Of a stretch of 64,000 nt of DNA, positions 1 to 10,450 are shown piece after piece (positions within the stretch are counted from its first letter, which is position 1; each line of letters opens with the position of its first letter). The notes below the pieces were generated by a model. That model ran no database searches, was not told the origin of the DNA, and saw nothing but the letters and a program-made list of their open reading frames with translations. The DNA comes from Homarus americanus (Eukaryota > Arthropoda > Malacostraca > Decapoda > Nephropidae): the NCBI RefSeq assembly GCF_018991925.1, contig NW_024725489.1, forward strand, positions 5,011,114-5,075,113, given 5' to 3'. Position numbers and translations under genes: made by a program.

Positions 1-2727
1 CCAGTACGTGTCAGGTGTACCAGTAGGTGTCAAGTACAGGTATTGTCAGATGTACCGGTAGGTGTCAGGTGTTCCAGTAGGTGTCAGGTGTACCAGTAGG
101 TGTCAGGTGTACCAGTAGGTGTCAAGTGTTGTTGTGTCAGATGTACCAGTAGGTGTCAGGTGTGCCAGTGGGTGTCAGGTGTACCAGTGGAGTTGTCAGG
201 GTGTGCCAGTGGAATTGATAGGAGTGTGCCAGTAGGTGTCTGATGTGCCAGTGGGTGTCAAGTATTGTTATTGTCAGATGTGCCAGTAGGTGTCAGACGT
301 ACTTGATGGGTGTCAGGTGTGCCAGTAGGTGTCAGGTGTACCAGTGGGTGTCAGTTGTACCAGTAGGTGTCCAGGTGTACCAGTAGATATCAGAAATATT
401 ATTGTTGTCAGATGTACCAGTAGGTGTCAGGTGTACCAGTAGGTGTCAGGTGTACAGTAGGTGTCAGATGTGCCGAGGAGGTAGATTGTCCAGGTGTGCC
501 AGTGGTGTCAGGTGTACCCAGTGGGTGTCAGGTGTACCAGTAAAGTGTCAGAAATATTGTTATTATCCAGATGTACCAGTAGGTGTCAAGGTGTACTGCC
601 AGTAGGTGTCAGGTGTACCAGTGGGTGTCATGTGTACCAATGGGTGTCAGATGTACCAGTGGGTGGCAGATGTACAGTAGGTGTCAGGTGTACCAGTGGA
701 GGTGTCAGGTGTGCCAGTGGGTGTCAGGTGTACTAGTAGGTGTCAGGTGTACTAGTAGGTGTCAGGTGTACCAGTAGGTGTCAGGTGTACCAGTAGGTGT
801 CAGGTGTACCAGTAGGTGTCAGGTGTACCAGTAGGTGTCAGGTGTACCAGTAGGTGTCAGGTGTACTAGTAGATGTCAGGTGTACCAGTAGGTGTCAGAT
901 GTACCAGTAGGTGTCAGGTGTACCAGAAGGTGACAGGTTTACTAGTAGGTGTCAGGTGTACTATTAGGTGTCAGGTGTACCTGTAGGCGAGAGGTTAACT
1001 AGTAGGTGTCAGGTGTACCAGTAGGTGTCAGGTGTACCAGTAGGTGTCAGGTGTACTAGTAGGTGTCAGGTGTACCTGTAGGGCCAGGTGTACCAGTAGG
1101 GGCCAGGTGTACCAGTAGGTGTCACATACATACCAGTAGGCGCCGGGCGTACCAGTAGGTGCTCAGGTGTACCAGGACTGTCAGGTGTACCAGTAGGTGC
1201 TCAGGTGTGTACCAGTTGGGGTCAGGTGTACCAGTAGGGGTCAGGTGTACCAGTAGGTGCCAAGTATTGTTAGGGTCAGGTGTACCAGTAGGTGACAGGT
1301 ATTATTAGTGTCAGGTGTGCTAGCAGGTGTCAGGTATGAGTGCCAGGTGTACCAATGTGTCAGCTGTATCAGAAGGTGTCAGGTGTACTAGTAGGTGTCA
1401 AGTATTGCTAGTGTCAGGTGTACCAATAGGTGTCAGGTGTACGAGTAGGTGTCAGGTATTGTTAGTGTCTGGTGTGTACCAGTGGTAAGGGGTCAGGTAT
1501 TGTTAGTGTCATGTTCACCGAGTAGGTGTGTGGGTATTTGTTAGTGTCATGTTCTACCCGGTAGGTGTCAGGTATTGTTAGTGTCTGGTGTACCAGGTGT
1601 CAGGTGTACCAGTAGGTGTTAAGTGTACCAGTAGGTGTCAGGTGTACTAGCAGGTGTCAGGGATTTTTAGTGTCAGGTGTACCAAAAGGTGTCAGGTGTA
1701 CCAGTAGGGGTCAGGTATTGTTAGTGTCTGGTGTACTAGGTGTCAGGTGTACCAGTAGGTGTCAGGTGTACTAGCAGGTGTCAGGTGGCCACCAGTAGGG
1801 GTCAGGTATTGTTAGTGTCATGTTCACCAATGAGTGTCGAGGTATTGTTAGTGTCTGGTGTACCAGGTGTCAGGTGTGCCAGTAGGGGTCAAGGTATTGT
1901 TAGTGTCATGTTCACCAGTAGGGGTCAGGTATTGTTAGTGTCTGGTGTACCAGGTGTCAGGTTTACCAGTAGGTGTGTCAGATATTGTTGAGGTGCCAGG
2001 TGTACCAGTAGGTGTCAAGTATTGTTAGTGTCAGGTGTACAGTAGGTGTTAGGTGTATGAATTGGTGTTAGGTTTCCAGGGAGGTGTCAGGTGGCACCAG
2101 TAGGTGTTAGGAGTTTACCAGTAGGTGTCATGTATTGTTAGTGCCAGGTGTACCAGTAGGTGTCAGAGTATTTGTCTAGAAATTGTCAGGTGTACCAATA
2201 GGTGTCAGGTGTACCAGTGGGTGTCAGGTGTACCAGTAGGGGTCAAGTGTACCAGTAGGTGTCAGTTATTGTTAGTGTCAGGTGTACCAGTAGGTGTTAG
2301 GTGTATGAATTGGTGTTAGGTTTACCAGGAGGTGTCAGGTGTACCAGTAGGTGTTAGGTTTACCAGTAGGTGTCATGTATTGTTAGTGCCAGGTGTACCA
2401 GTAGGTGTCAAGTATTGTCAGTGTCAGGTGTACCAGTAGGTGTTAGGTGTATGAATTGGTGTTAGGTTTACCAGGAGGTGTCAGGTGTACCAGTAGGTGT
2501 TAGGTTTACCAGTAGGTGTCATGTATTGTTAGTGCCAGGTGTACCAGTAGGTGTCAAGTATTGTCAGTGTCAGGTGTATCAGTGAGTGTCAGGTGTATCA
2601 GTGAGTGTCAGGTGTACCAGTAGGTGTCAGGTGTATCAATTTGTGTTAGGTTTACCAGTAGGTGTCAAGTATTGTCAGTGTCAGGTGTATCAATGAGTGT
2701 CAGGTGTACCAGTAGGTGTCAGTTACA
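1..2727 (+). repeat. 19-bp minisatellite (TGTCAGGTGTACCAGTAGG type)
   Basis: Nearly the whole stretch is a head-to-tail array of a ~19-bp unit, TGTCAGGTGTACCAGTAGG, cleanest at about 720-900. Later parts mix in a second variant containing GTATTGTTAGTG, giving longer composite periods from about 1250 onward. The window starts inside the array, so its left end is not seen. Open frames here only reflect the repeat (recurring VSGVPVGVRCTSRCQ-like peptides) and are not genes. The same repeat resumes at 5191 after the inserted mobile elements. Confidence 0.95.
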
Positions 2728-3364
2728 GTCATAATTAATGGTTTATTGAAAGAGCATGGCAGCCAGAATCCCGAAAATAGTTACATAATTGCGGAATGGG
2801 TCACTTGATGGACAAATATACAAGTTACATAAGTGATACAAATGTGATATATAATAACTAGCTGGGGAGAAGGTCATACTACAGGGCATTTCAACATAGT
2901 GACAGTGCAAAAAGGCAAGATTGACTGGGAGTGAATACAGCGTTTTATTACAAGTTGATAATTTTTACAATGGTTGGGACTGGGCTGTTATTATAGTGAT
3001 CAGTACGTGCTTGTTTGGGCTGGATGCGGTTGTGGTGTCGAATACCAGTTCGAGTACGAGGGATCTCGCATGGAAGCAGGAGCCGGTGTCGAGGATGGTG
3101 CAGAAGCTTCTCACCAAATTTGCAGATGAGGTCGGGGTGATGATCAGGGAGAGCCGAGAAGGTCAGTGTGTTGAGCTCTTCTTGACATGTGGAGTAGGAA
3201 GGGGAGAGAATAATCTTGCATGCCTTCTTCCCTTTTTCTAGGGGGAGGCATAGATGAGCTATGGAAGTGTGAATGTTGAGTAAAGACAGAGGAGCTCGGG
3301 CGCTGGAACTCCGAGGGATTTGAGAAGGCGGAGGAGGTGGAGTTGAAAACTGGAGGACTCGACA
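2728..3364 (-). mobile_element. non-LTR retrotransposon (LINE) 3' fragment, copy 1
   Basis: On the minus strand this ends with AATAAACC followed by an AT-rich tail, the look of a non-LTR 3' end. The stretch from about 2740 to 3238 is closely similar to 4430-4845 and to 28660-28965, which marks it as a dispersed family. It lacks the reverse transcriptase region, so it is a 5'-truncated copy. Its 5' side abuts the ATT-rich tail of copy 2 at about 3365, so the two copies were inserted next to each other or one into the other. No intact frame. Confidence 0.8.
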
Positions 3365-3475
3365 CTAATAATAATAATTATTAACGGTTTATTGAAAGAG
3401 TATGGCAACCGGAAGGCTGAAAATATAGTTACATAATTGGGGAATGGGTCTCTTGATTTTCAAATAATATACAAG

Positions 3476-4410
3476 TAGTGTTGTACACGTCAACGAAAAA
3501 AAGTGGCAGCGTCAGCGTAAACGGCCGAGAAATTTGATGCCGTCGGCGTAAACGATTTCATAAATTGGCGCTGTTAGCGTCAGCCTCAACACCTAGCGTC
3601 AACAAGTTTTCAGTGACGTACAAATGCAGCCCCGAAATGCATATTCTCCTGTGTATGGGAGTAACATATGCAAAATCCAAAAATATTCATTAATTTTTAA
3701 TCATTTATTATGATTTATATTATATAATTTTAATTATTCATTTGTTCCCCCACAAGAATACTAGCATCTCAAAATGCTTGTTGCTCATTCTGCTGCGCTC
3801 GGGCCTCGACATCCTTGCCCATGGAGAACATGCGCTCCACGGCAGCACTTGAGGGGATGGGGGTGTTGTATTTGATGAACAACTCCCTCATGGCCTTGTT
3901 GGGGAAGGTGTCCTTGTCGAAAGTTTTTTTTTTTAAGGTTTCTCCCCCAGGAAACACTTGAAAAGGTCAGTCTTTTTCATTCCTGCGGGGGTGGGGGTTC
4001 TTCTTCTCTTACAGGGCCTGGAACAATTTGTTCCCCACGTCAAGGTCTTTGTCGTCTCCCTCACTGCTGCTCTCAGTCTCGTGCACGGACTTCTCCACCA
4101 ACTTGGACAGCTGGTTGGTGGCCTTTTTCCTGACTTGAAAATTCAAATATGTAGAAAGCTGCGTGGGCGGCGGGCGTGGCAAAATTTTCCCCGATCGTCT
4201 TTTTAGCAAGATAATTGAAAATAAAACTTGGAAAAATAAAAAAAATTAGAAATTGACGAACAAATTAACGCTTGACGCTCCGCTCGGGTGAAAAGTTGAC
4301 TGTGTCACCTGTAGCGTCACCTGCCCAAAAAATTGATGGTGTCAGCATTAACAAAAAGTTGCCGCCATACATTGATGGCGTTAAATTAACGGCATCAACG
4401 TACAACACTG
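3476..4410. mobile_element. hAT-like DNA transposon remnant with TIRs and 8-bp TSD, nested in a LINE
   Basis: The ends are inverted repeats: TAGTGTTGTACACGTCAACG on the left and, reversed, CAGTGTTGTACGTTGATG on the right. The 8-bp flanks are TATACAAG (3468-3475) and TATGCAAG (4411-4418), a hAT-type target duplication with one mismatch. The interior carries hAT transposase remnants on the minus strand. At 935 bp it is much shorter than autonomous hAT elements (usually 2.5-5 kb), so it is an internally deleted copy. It splits LINE copy 2. Confidence 0.88.
3769..4209 (-). pseudogene. hAT transposase remnant (C-terminal dimerisation region)
   Basis: Two short minus-strand frames. The one at 3769-3957 contains YNTPIPSSAAVERMFSMG, which matches the conserved hAT C-terminal dimerisation motif (small residues, SAAVERxFS). 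The one at 4009-4209 reads into an acidic Ser/Glu-rich stretch and belongs to the same decayed gene in another frame. No DDE catalytic region or BED zinc finger is left. This is a dead fragment inside the hAT element 3476-4410. Confidence 0.75.
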
Positions 4411-4595
4411 TATGCAAGTAACATAAGTGATACAAATATGATGTATAATAACTAGGTGGGGAGAAGCTCAAGCTACAGGGCATTTCAACATAGTGGCAGT
4501 GCAAAAAGTAAGATTGAGTGGGAGTGAATACACTGATTGATTACAAGTTATTGATAATTTTTACGATGGTTGGGACTGGGCTGTTCTTATAGCGA

Positions 4596-5190
4596 TCAGT
4601 TCGTGCTCATATGGGCTGGATGCGGTTGTGGTGTCGAATAGCAATTCTCGGACGAGGGAGATTGGGTGGAAGCAGCAGCCGGTGTCGAGGATGGTGTAGA
4701 AGCTTCTCGCCAAATTTGCCAGATGAGGTCGTGGTGATGGTCAGTGAGAGCCGAGAGGGTCAGTGTGTTGAGCGCTTCTTGATATGTGGAGTAGGAAGGG
4801 GAGTGAATAATCTTGCATGCCTTCTTTTGCACTTTTTCTAGGTGTTTACGTTGTGTGGCATTTAGGGAGGAAGACTATTGTACTGACGTGTGTTTTCCAA
4901 TTTAATTTATATATAGTGATGCCGAGAAGCTTGGTGGAGTCCACAAACTGGAGTGTGTTGGGGCCCAAAGTAATGGAGGGAGGTGGGACAAGGTCAGAGG
5001 AATGGTTCATGTGCAGAACCATGGTCTTGGTATGGTTGTTGGTGGCCCAATTTTGGAGACTGTTCAATATATCCTGGAGGGCGGTGCAGTCGGGAGTCGA
5101 GTTGTTGACGCTGATCCCAATGGTGGAGTCGTCGACATATTTCCAGCGAGCAGAAGTTTCTCTTAGGGCATCATTGATAAGCATGAGGAA
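4596..5190 (-). pseudogene. LINE reverse transcriptase fragment (YVDD motif)
   Basis: The minus-strand frame covering 4846-5190 reads FLMLINDALRETSARWKYVDD, cut here into its parts: a LIND-type palm segment followed by the YVDD polymerase motif, then a conserved NSLQNWA and a KLLGI thumb-like segment, all typical of non-LTR RTs. A second frame at 4596-4832 begins QKKACKII, the usual C-terminal segment of the same ORF, so at least one frameshift lies near 4840. The N-terminal RT motifs and endonuclease are missing through 5' truncation. Confidence 0.85.
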
Positions 5191-5412
5191 GGTGTCAGAT
5201 GTACTCTTAAGTGTCAAGCATTGTCAGTGTCAGGTGTACCAGTTGGTGTCAGGTGTACTAATAGGTGTCAGGTATTGTCAGTGTCAGGTGTACTAATAGG
5301 TGTCAGGTGTACCAGTAGGTGTCAAGTATTGTCAGTGTCAGGCGTACCAGTCGGTGTCAGGTTTTATCTGTGTTAGGTGTCGTTCATGTCAGGTGTACTA
5401 ATAGGTGTCAAG
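5191..5412 (+). repeat. 19-bp minisatellite, right-hand part
   Basis: Same GTGTCAGGTGTACCAGT unit and GTATTGTCAGTG variant as in 1-2727. It restarts immediately at the truncated 5' end of LINE copy 2, so the retroelement block (2728-5190) was inserted inside a once continuous array. Ends in degraded units near 5412. Confidence 0.93.
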
Positions 5413-5432
5413 TATATGTGTATCGGAAGAAT

Positions 5433-5649
5433 CGCCCCTAGCTTATCTCACCTGGAGATTAACCACCCTAACTTGACCTAACACCACCACCCACCCGCAA
5501 GTAACATTATGATGGAACAGGAAAGTGACTTGAAAATTAGGCACTCCATTCTTGATCACCTTCGGCACACCAGTTTATTTATTTCACCAGGGGGGGGTTA
5601 GGTTAGCATTTGGGTGGTTAATCTTCAGGTGAAATAAGCTGGGGTGCCT
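5433..5649. mobile_element. palindromic MITE (about 45-bp inverted arms)
   Basis: The left arm (about 5435-5478, CTTATCTCACCTGGAGATTA within it) and the right arm (about 5605-5649) are reverse complements with few mismatches; both contain AGATTAACCACCC-type sequence. No coding content. A half-related piece occurs at about 6708-6750. Exact ends and a target duplication were not resolved. Confidence 0.65.
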
Positions 5650-6112
5650 AAACTTCATGTGATAGGTGAGGGGAGTTGTGTTGATAGCATAAATACAGTA
5701 TTTACATCAGAATAAAGGTGGGATATAAGTTTGCCTCTTTCTGTTATACGTATTAATGTTGAAAATGACAGTTTGCTATTTATCCTGATACTATGAATTG
5801 AATTGAATTGAAACAGTTTATTTAGCCAGAAAAACACAGATACTTGTACAGAGTGGATAATAATAACAATATTAACATGGCTGATTCAGTTGAGAACCTG
5901 AGCTCTCTGTGTTTGTATTCAGGGCATTACCAGTACAGTAGATTGTTGTAGGGTCAATCAGATTCCACCCTGATGGAATTTACTGCCATCGGTTAGGTCA
6001 AATTGGATTATGCTTGGTTGGGTTAGGTTGGGGGCCTATTTGAGCTGCAGTCGTGTTGCTTAAAGATTTAATGATAAAAATGTGTTGTCATGTTTAGAAC
6101 AGTTAGTTGGTA
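5650..6112. other. intergenic, no feature recognised
   Basis: AT-rich sequence with a short GAATT run at about 5795-5812. It contains no frame, RNA gene or repeat that I can assign. Confidence 0.6.
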
Positions 6113-6673
6113 CACCTGACCGCTCCTCTATGATAGGGTTACGTTCCGGGAAAACCTCACATAATTCACATAACTCGAAATTGCATAAAGTCAATTCCTA
6201 ACCATATGGGGATGTGGCCCAAACCATATCTGGAGCTCTGCCAACCTTAACTCTGGCACTATTTCATATCCAACACACACACACACCAAAAGACAACAGT
6301 ACTGCTATAAAATTTGTGGAAAAATCATTACAATACTCCAAAATGTCTTAGAAATAAAGAAAATATAATATAAAACTCTAAAATAAGAAAAAGTGCCATC
6401 TTACCATGTCACAAGTCACCTTAACCCTATAGAGTATGCGGCTCCTCTACAACCCCAGTTTTCCCCAACCCCCAGTTTTCCCCAACCCCCAGTTTTCCCC
6501 AACCCCAGTTTTCCCCAACCCGTTTTTCCCCTTCCCATATCTTGCACACAATGCTTAATACAGGTATATAAATTTTTTCCCCATTAAGTGAATTGTGGGT
6601 AAAAGTACTGTAGGGTCCATCGCATAATGGCAAATAAGCGTACAGTGAGTGTGCATAGAGTGAGGGTCAGGTG
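6113..6673. mobile_element. Tigger/pogo-like MITE, CACCTGACC termini, TA target duplication
   Basis: Left end CACCTGACCGCTCC (6113) and right end GGTCAGGTG (ending 6673) are inverted, each flanked by TA (6111-6112 and 6674-6675). The subterminal GGGTTACGTTCC is shared with the Tigger-like element at 31920. The interior holds a small repeat of CCCCAGTTTTCCCCAACC at about 6455-6525 and no transposase. Non-autonomous. Confidence 0.75.
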
Positions 6674-6769
6674 TATGGGTGAACTCTAGTGTTGCTCAAG
6701 TGTGGGGTTACCTGCAGATTAACCCCCCGTCACCCAGCTTGTTTGACCTTATAATTAACTACCCTAATG

Positions 6770-7145
6770 CTAATTCAGTATATGGAAACCTAACTTAATG
6801 GAAATATAACCCAACTTACCCTATTCTAACCTAACTTAGTCTAATGTAACCTAGCAACCATATTTAGCCTAACTAAATCTAACTAATACTACTATATTCT
6901 AACTTAACCTAGCCTAATTTAACATAACTTGATGATAATAACCTAATTTAACTGAGCATAATCTAACCTAACAACTAAATCTATCCTAACTGAACTTAAC
7001 CTAATGTCAATACTTTAATCTAACTTAACCTAACCAAATTTAACATACCTCGATGCTAATGTAACTTAACTTAGCTTAGCCTAATCTAACCTAACTGAAT
7101 TTAACCTAATGCTAATAGCCTAATCCTAACCCAACCCAACCCAAC
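6770..7145. repeat. degenerate CCTAA (TTAGG) interstitial telomere-like tract
   Basis: Dense but imperfect CCTAA/CTTAA/CTAAT units (AACCTAACTTAGTCTAATG and similar) run for about 375 bp on the + strand, equal to TTAGG on the minus strand, the usual arthropod telomere unit. Smaller tracts of the same kind are at 21770-21835, 29904-30065 and about 38990-39055. Decay is heavy, so this is an old interstitial tract, or merely a simple repeat of similar sequence. Confidence 0.6.
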
Positions 7146-7840
7146 CCCCTCTCTCCCCCTCCTCAAATAGCAACAGTATGTATAATCGAGCCAAATAAAC
7201 TTATATGGTAATGTTCAGGTAAACCCAAGCACATATCATCACACGAGAGGCCTGGCGATAAACCACTTCTCTACACTACATCAAAGACCGGTTAACTCCT
7301 CTATTGTGTACAGGCGCCTCACACTCCGCGCTGGATGAAATCGTCTTGCGTTACCCGAATAAAATATTAAAAGCGGTGTCCCTATCAGTGAAGGGACTAA
7401 TAATTCTTATATTTTTTTTTTATATTCTTCATTGATTTTTTCTGCCTCAGGTTATTTTTTAATGCAAGTTTTACACCACAAGTTATTTTTATCAATTTTT
7501 ATTTTATTTTTTACACTTCACTGACTTTCTTCTGCCTCAGATTATTTGTTTTTTATTTTTTTACACCACGAGTTATTTTCTTTACACTTCAGGCTATTAT
7601 TTTGTACATTTGAAAGATTTTTTACGGCGTCAGACCATGCGATAAAGTAGTGTGAGAACCCTGACCCGTATGGTTGTCATACAGTATTTATACAGTGCCG
7701 TATAAGGAAGCTCGCGGAAAGTCACTTATCGGCCATTTCTACCGGAGACATTATGGTGCGTCAGTCGTCTGGGTACAACGCTGGCCGTCACCTAATTAAT
7801 TTATTAGATAATGCTGAAGTTTAGACCAAAGGTAGATTAA
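7146..7840. other. AT-rich spacer with a partial direct duplication
   Basis: No gene seen. Two similar ~65-bp segments (7429-7495 and 7517-7580), each with TCTGCCTCAG and TTTTACACCAC, form a short direct duplication. The remainder is unassigned. Confidence 0.55.
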
Positions 7841-8092
7841 TGTCCTCGAGGGGTTAAGTCATGGTACTCAAGGGGTTAAATCATGGTACTCAAGGGGATA
7901 ATTAATTGTACTCAAGGGGTTAAATCATTGTACTCAAGGGGTTAAATCATGGTACTCAAGGGGTTAAATCATGGTAGTCAAGGGGTTAAATCAATGTACT
8001 CAACGGATTAAATAATGGTATTCAAGGGGATAAATCATTGTACTCAAGGGGTTAAATCATTGTACTCAAGGGGTTAAATCATTGTACTCAGA
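7841..8092 (+). repeat. 22-bp minisatellite (ATGGTACTCAAGGGGTTAAATC)
   Basis: About eleven tandem copies of a 22-bp unit containing GTACTCAAGGGGTTAAATCA, with only point differences (ATGG/ATTG at the junction). No coding content. Confidence 0.9.
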
Positions 8093-8197
8093 TCATTACT
8101 CATAGGCTCTAGGAACACACTCCACGACTACCAGCTGCCACGGGACAACATAAAACAGAACTGCCACACAAGACAACAGTAAGAAAATTTTCCTAGT

Positions 8198-9240
8198 GTG
8201 AAGGGAAGGAAGGAGGGAGTTGAGGTGAAGGAAAGGAAGGAGGGAGTTGAGGTGAAGGAAAGGAAGGAGGGAGTTGAGGTGAAAAGGAAAGGAAGAGGAG
8301 AAGGAAAGGAAGGAGGGAGTTGAGGTGAAGGAAAGGAAGGAGGGAGTTGAGGTGAAGGAAAGGAAGAGAAGAAGGAAAGGAAGGAGGATTGTGAGGTGAA
8401 GGAAAGGAAGGAGGGAGGAGGCGAAGGAAGGAAGGGGGAGTTGAGGTGAAGGGAAGGAAGGAAGGAAGGGATTTGAGGTGAAGGGAAGGAAAGGAAAGGA
8501 AGGAGGGAGTTGAGGTGAAGGAAAGGAAGGAGGGAGTTGTGAAGGAAAGGAAGGAAGGAGTTGTGATGAAGGAAAGGAAGGAAGGAGTTGAGGTGAAGGG
8601 AAGGAAGGAAGGAGTTGAGGTGAAGGGAAGGAAGAAGGAGTTGAGGTGAAGGGAAGGAAGGAAGGAGGGAGTTGAGGTGAAGGGAAGGAAGGAAGGAAGG
8701 AAGGAAGGAAGGAGAGAGGGGACTGTTGAAATTAAAGCAGAGAAGGGAGAGGAATGACACGGAGTCAAGGAAGGGAGAGTATTGATATTAAGGGAGGAGA
8801 GTAGAGAGGAGGGGAGGGGAGTGTTGCAATCATGGGAAGGAGGAAGGGAGAGTTAAAATAAAGGGAGGAAGGAAGATTATTGATTTATTGATATTAAGGG
8901 AGTAAAGCAGAGTTGAGATAAGGGAGGAAGGAAGGGAGTATTGCAATCAAGGGAGGGAAGGAGTGTGTCGATATATAGGGAAGGGTGAGTACTGATATTA
9001 AGGGAGGAAGGGGAGAGTTGAAATGAAGGGAGAATATACATATTAAGGGTGGAAATGGTTTCTAATGATGATGTATGGAGAGGGGGTTTTGATATTGAGA
9101 GGGAGGAAGTGGTGAGATTAAGGGGGAGAGGGAGGAAGAGGTGAGATTAAGGGGGAGAGGGGGAAAGTGGTGAGGAGGGAGGGAGTGTGTGTGTTGATGT
9201 TCATGTTGAGGGAGGGAGTGTGTTGATGTTGAGGGAGGGA
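8198..9240 (+). repeat. polypurine minisatellite (GGAAGGAGGGAGTTGAGGTGAA)
   Basis: From 8198 to about 8720 the + strand is almost pure purine, with a ~26-bp unit containing GAAAGGAAGGAGGGAGTTGA. From 8720 to 9240 order declines but the G/A bias stays. The minus-strand frames here (Pro/Ser/Phe-rich, up to 210 residues) are read from the pyrimidine strand and are not genes. Long mirror-symmetric polypurine tracts can form triplex DNA; that is general knowledge, not shown here. Confidence 0.9.
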
Positions 9241-9661
9241 GTGTGTTGATTTTTTTTACGGGGATTATCCCACCCGGGCACAAGTCACTGACCCACATCA
9301 GGGCCTTAGGGGGTATAATAATAATAATATCTATTATTATTATTGTTATTATTATTACAACAATTAATAAAATTAATAACAAATTAATGAAAAAAACAAT
9401 AATAATAAATAAGTACAAACACGAAAAAATACATCAAGAGTGAGAAACGATATTACATTATGTATGTTGTGTTGTCCAAGTAAGAGAAGCAATTGAGACC
9501 CTGCAACTGTGTGTAAATGAGGCAGAAAGTCAGATCATCAACCTGGGACTTGGTCACATATGGCAGCAGGGTCTACCATTAGTCAACACATTACTGTATG
9601 TTTCCAATATCTTCCCAGGCGGTAGTACCTCCCTGTTTGGTAGCTGCTTACTACCTATTAC
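9241..9661. other. non-repetitive island within the G-rich arrays
   Basis: The G-rich pattern stops abruptly. The segment contains CCCACCCGGGCACAAG and then an ATA/ATT trinucleotide run (9318-9360), like a non-LTR 3' tail, followed by about 250 bp ending in TACCTCCCTGTTTGGTAGC. Probably an inserted retroelement fragment; no frame is recognisable. Confidence 0.45.
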
Positions 9662-10450
9662 CTGCCTCCCTGTTGAAGGAGGGAGGGAGGATGTGAGTTA
9701 ATGTTGAAGGAGGGAGGGAGGATGTGAGTTAATGTTGAAGGAGGGAGGGAGGGAGGGAGGATGTGAGTTAATGTTGAAGGAGGGAGGGAGGGAGGAGGGA
9801 GGATGGAGTTAATGTTGAAGGAGGGAGGGAGGGAGGGAGGGAGGATGTGAGTTAATGTTGAAGGAGGGAGGGAGGGAGGGAGGATGTGAGTTAATGTTGA
9901 AGGAGGGAGGGAGGAGGGAGGATGTGAGTTAATGTTGAAGGAAGGAGGGAGGGAGGATGTGAGTTAATGTTGAAGGAGGGAGGAGGGAGGATGTGAGTTA
10001 ATGTTGAAGGGAGGGAGGATGTGAGTTAATGTTGAAGGAAGGAGGGAGGAGGGAGGATGGAGTTAATGTTGAAGGAGGGAGGATGGTTAATGTTAAAGGA
10101 GGGAGGGAGGATAGGAGTTAATGTTGAGGAGGAGGAGGGAGGATGTGAGTTATGTTGAAGGGAGGGAGGGAGGGAGGATAAGTTAATGTTGGAGGGAGGG
10201 AGGATGTGAGTTAATGTTGAAGGAGGAGGGAGGGAGGATGTGAGTTAATGTTGAAGGAGGGAGGGAGGATGTGAGTTAATGTTGAAGGAGGGAGGGAGGA
10301 GGATATCGAGTTAATGTTGAAGGAGGGAGGAGGGAGGATATCGAGTTAATGTTGAAGGAGGGAGGAGGGAGGATGTGAGTTAATGTTGAAGGAGGGAGGG
10401 ATGTGAGTTAATGTTGAAGGAGGGAGGGAGGATATGAGTTAATGTTGGAG
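9662..10450 (+). repeat. G-rich minisatellite, GGATGTGAGTTAATGTTGAAGGAGGG type
   Basis: Tandem unit of roughly 30-40 bp: GATGTGAGTTAATGTTGAAG plus a variable number of GGGAGGGA blocks. Length variation between units comes mostly from the number of GGGA blocks. Cytosine is almost absent from the + strand. Confidence 0.92.

Larger units (their letters stand above)
3365..5190 (-). mobile_element. non-LTR retrotransposon (jockey/CR1-like LINE), copy 2, interrupted by a hAT element
   Basis: The minus-strand 3' end is an ATT-rich microsatellite tail at 3365-3385. The element runs leftward-ending to 3475, is interrupted by a hAT-like element (3476-4410), and continues 4411-5190, where it carries reverse-transcriptase sequence. 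The 5' end is truncated directly against minisatellite DNA at 5191. The uninterrupted version of the hAT insertion site is present in copy 1 (about 2818-2830) and in the copy at 28641, which confirms the junctions. Clade assignment (jockey/CR1) is from the style of the RT peptide and is inference. Confidence 0.85.

Noticed and set aside
402..2319. Cys/Val/Gly-rich repeat peptides that look like a secreted repeat protein
   Set aside because: Encoded by the 19-bp minisatellite, which shifts frame each unit; no signal peptide and no constant frame.
8128..8768. Pro/Ser/Phe/Leu-rich minus-strand frames of 191 and 210 codons
   Set aside because: They read the pyrimidine strand of the GGAAGG minisatellite; two overlapping frames give the same style of peptide.
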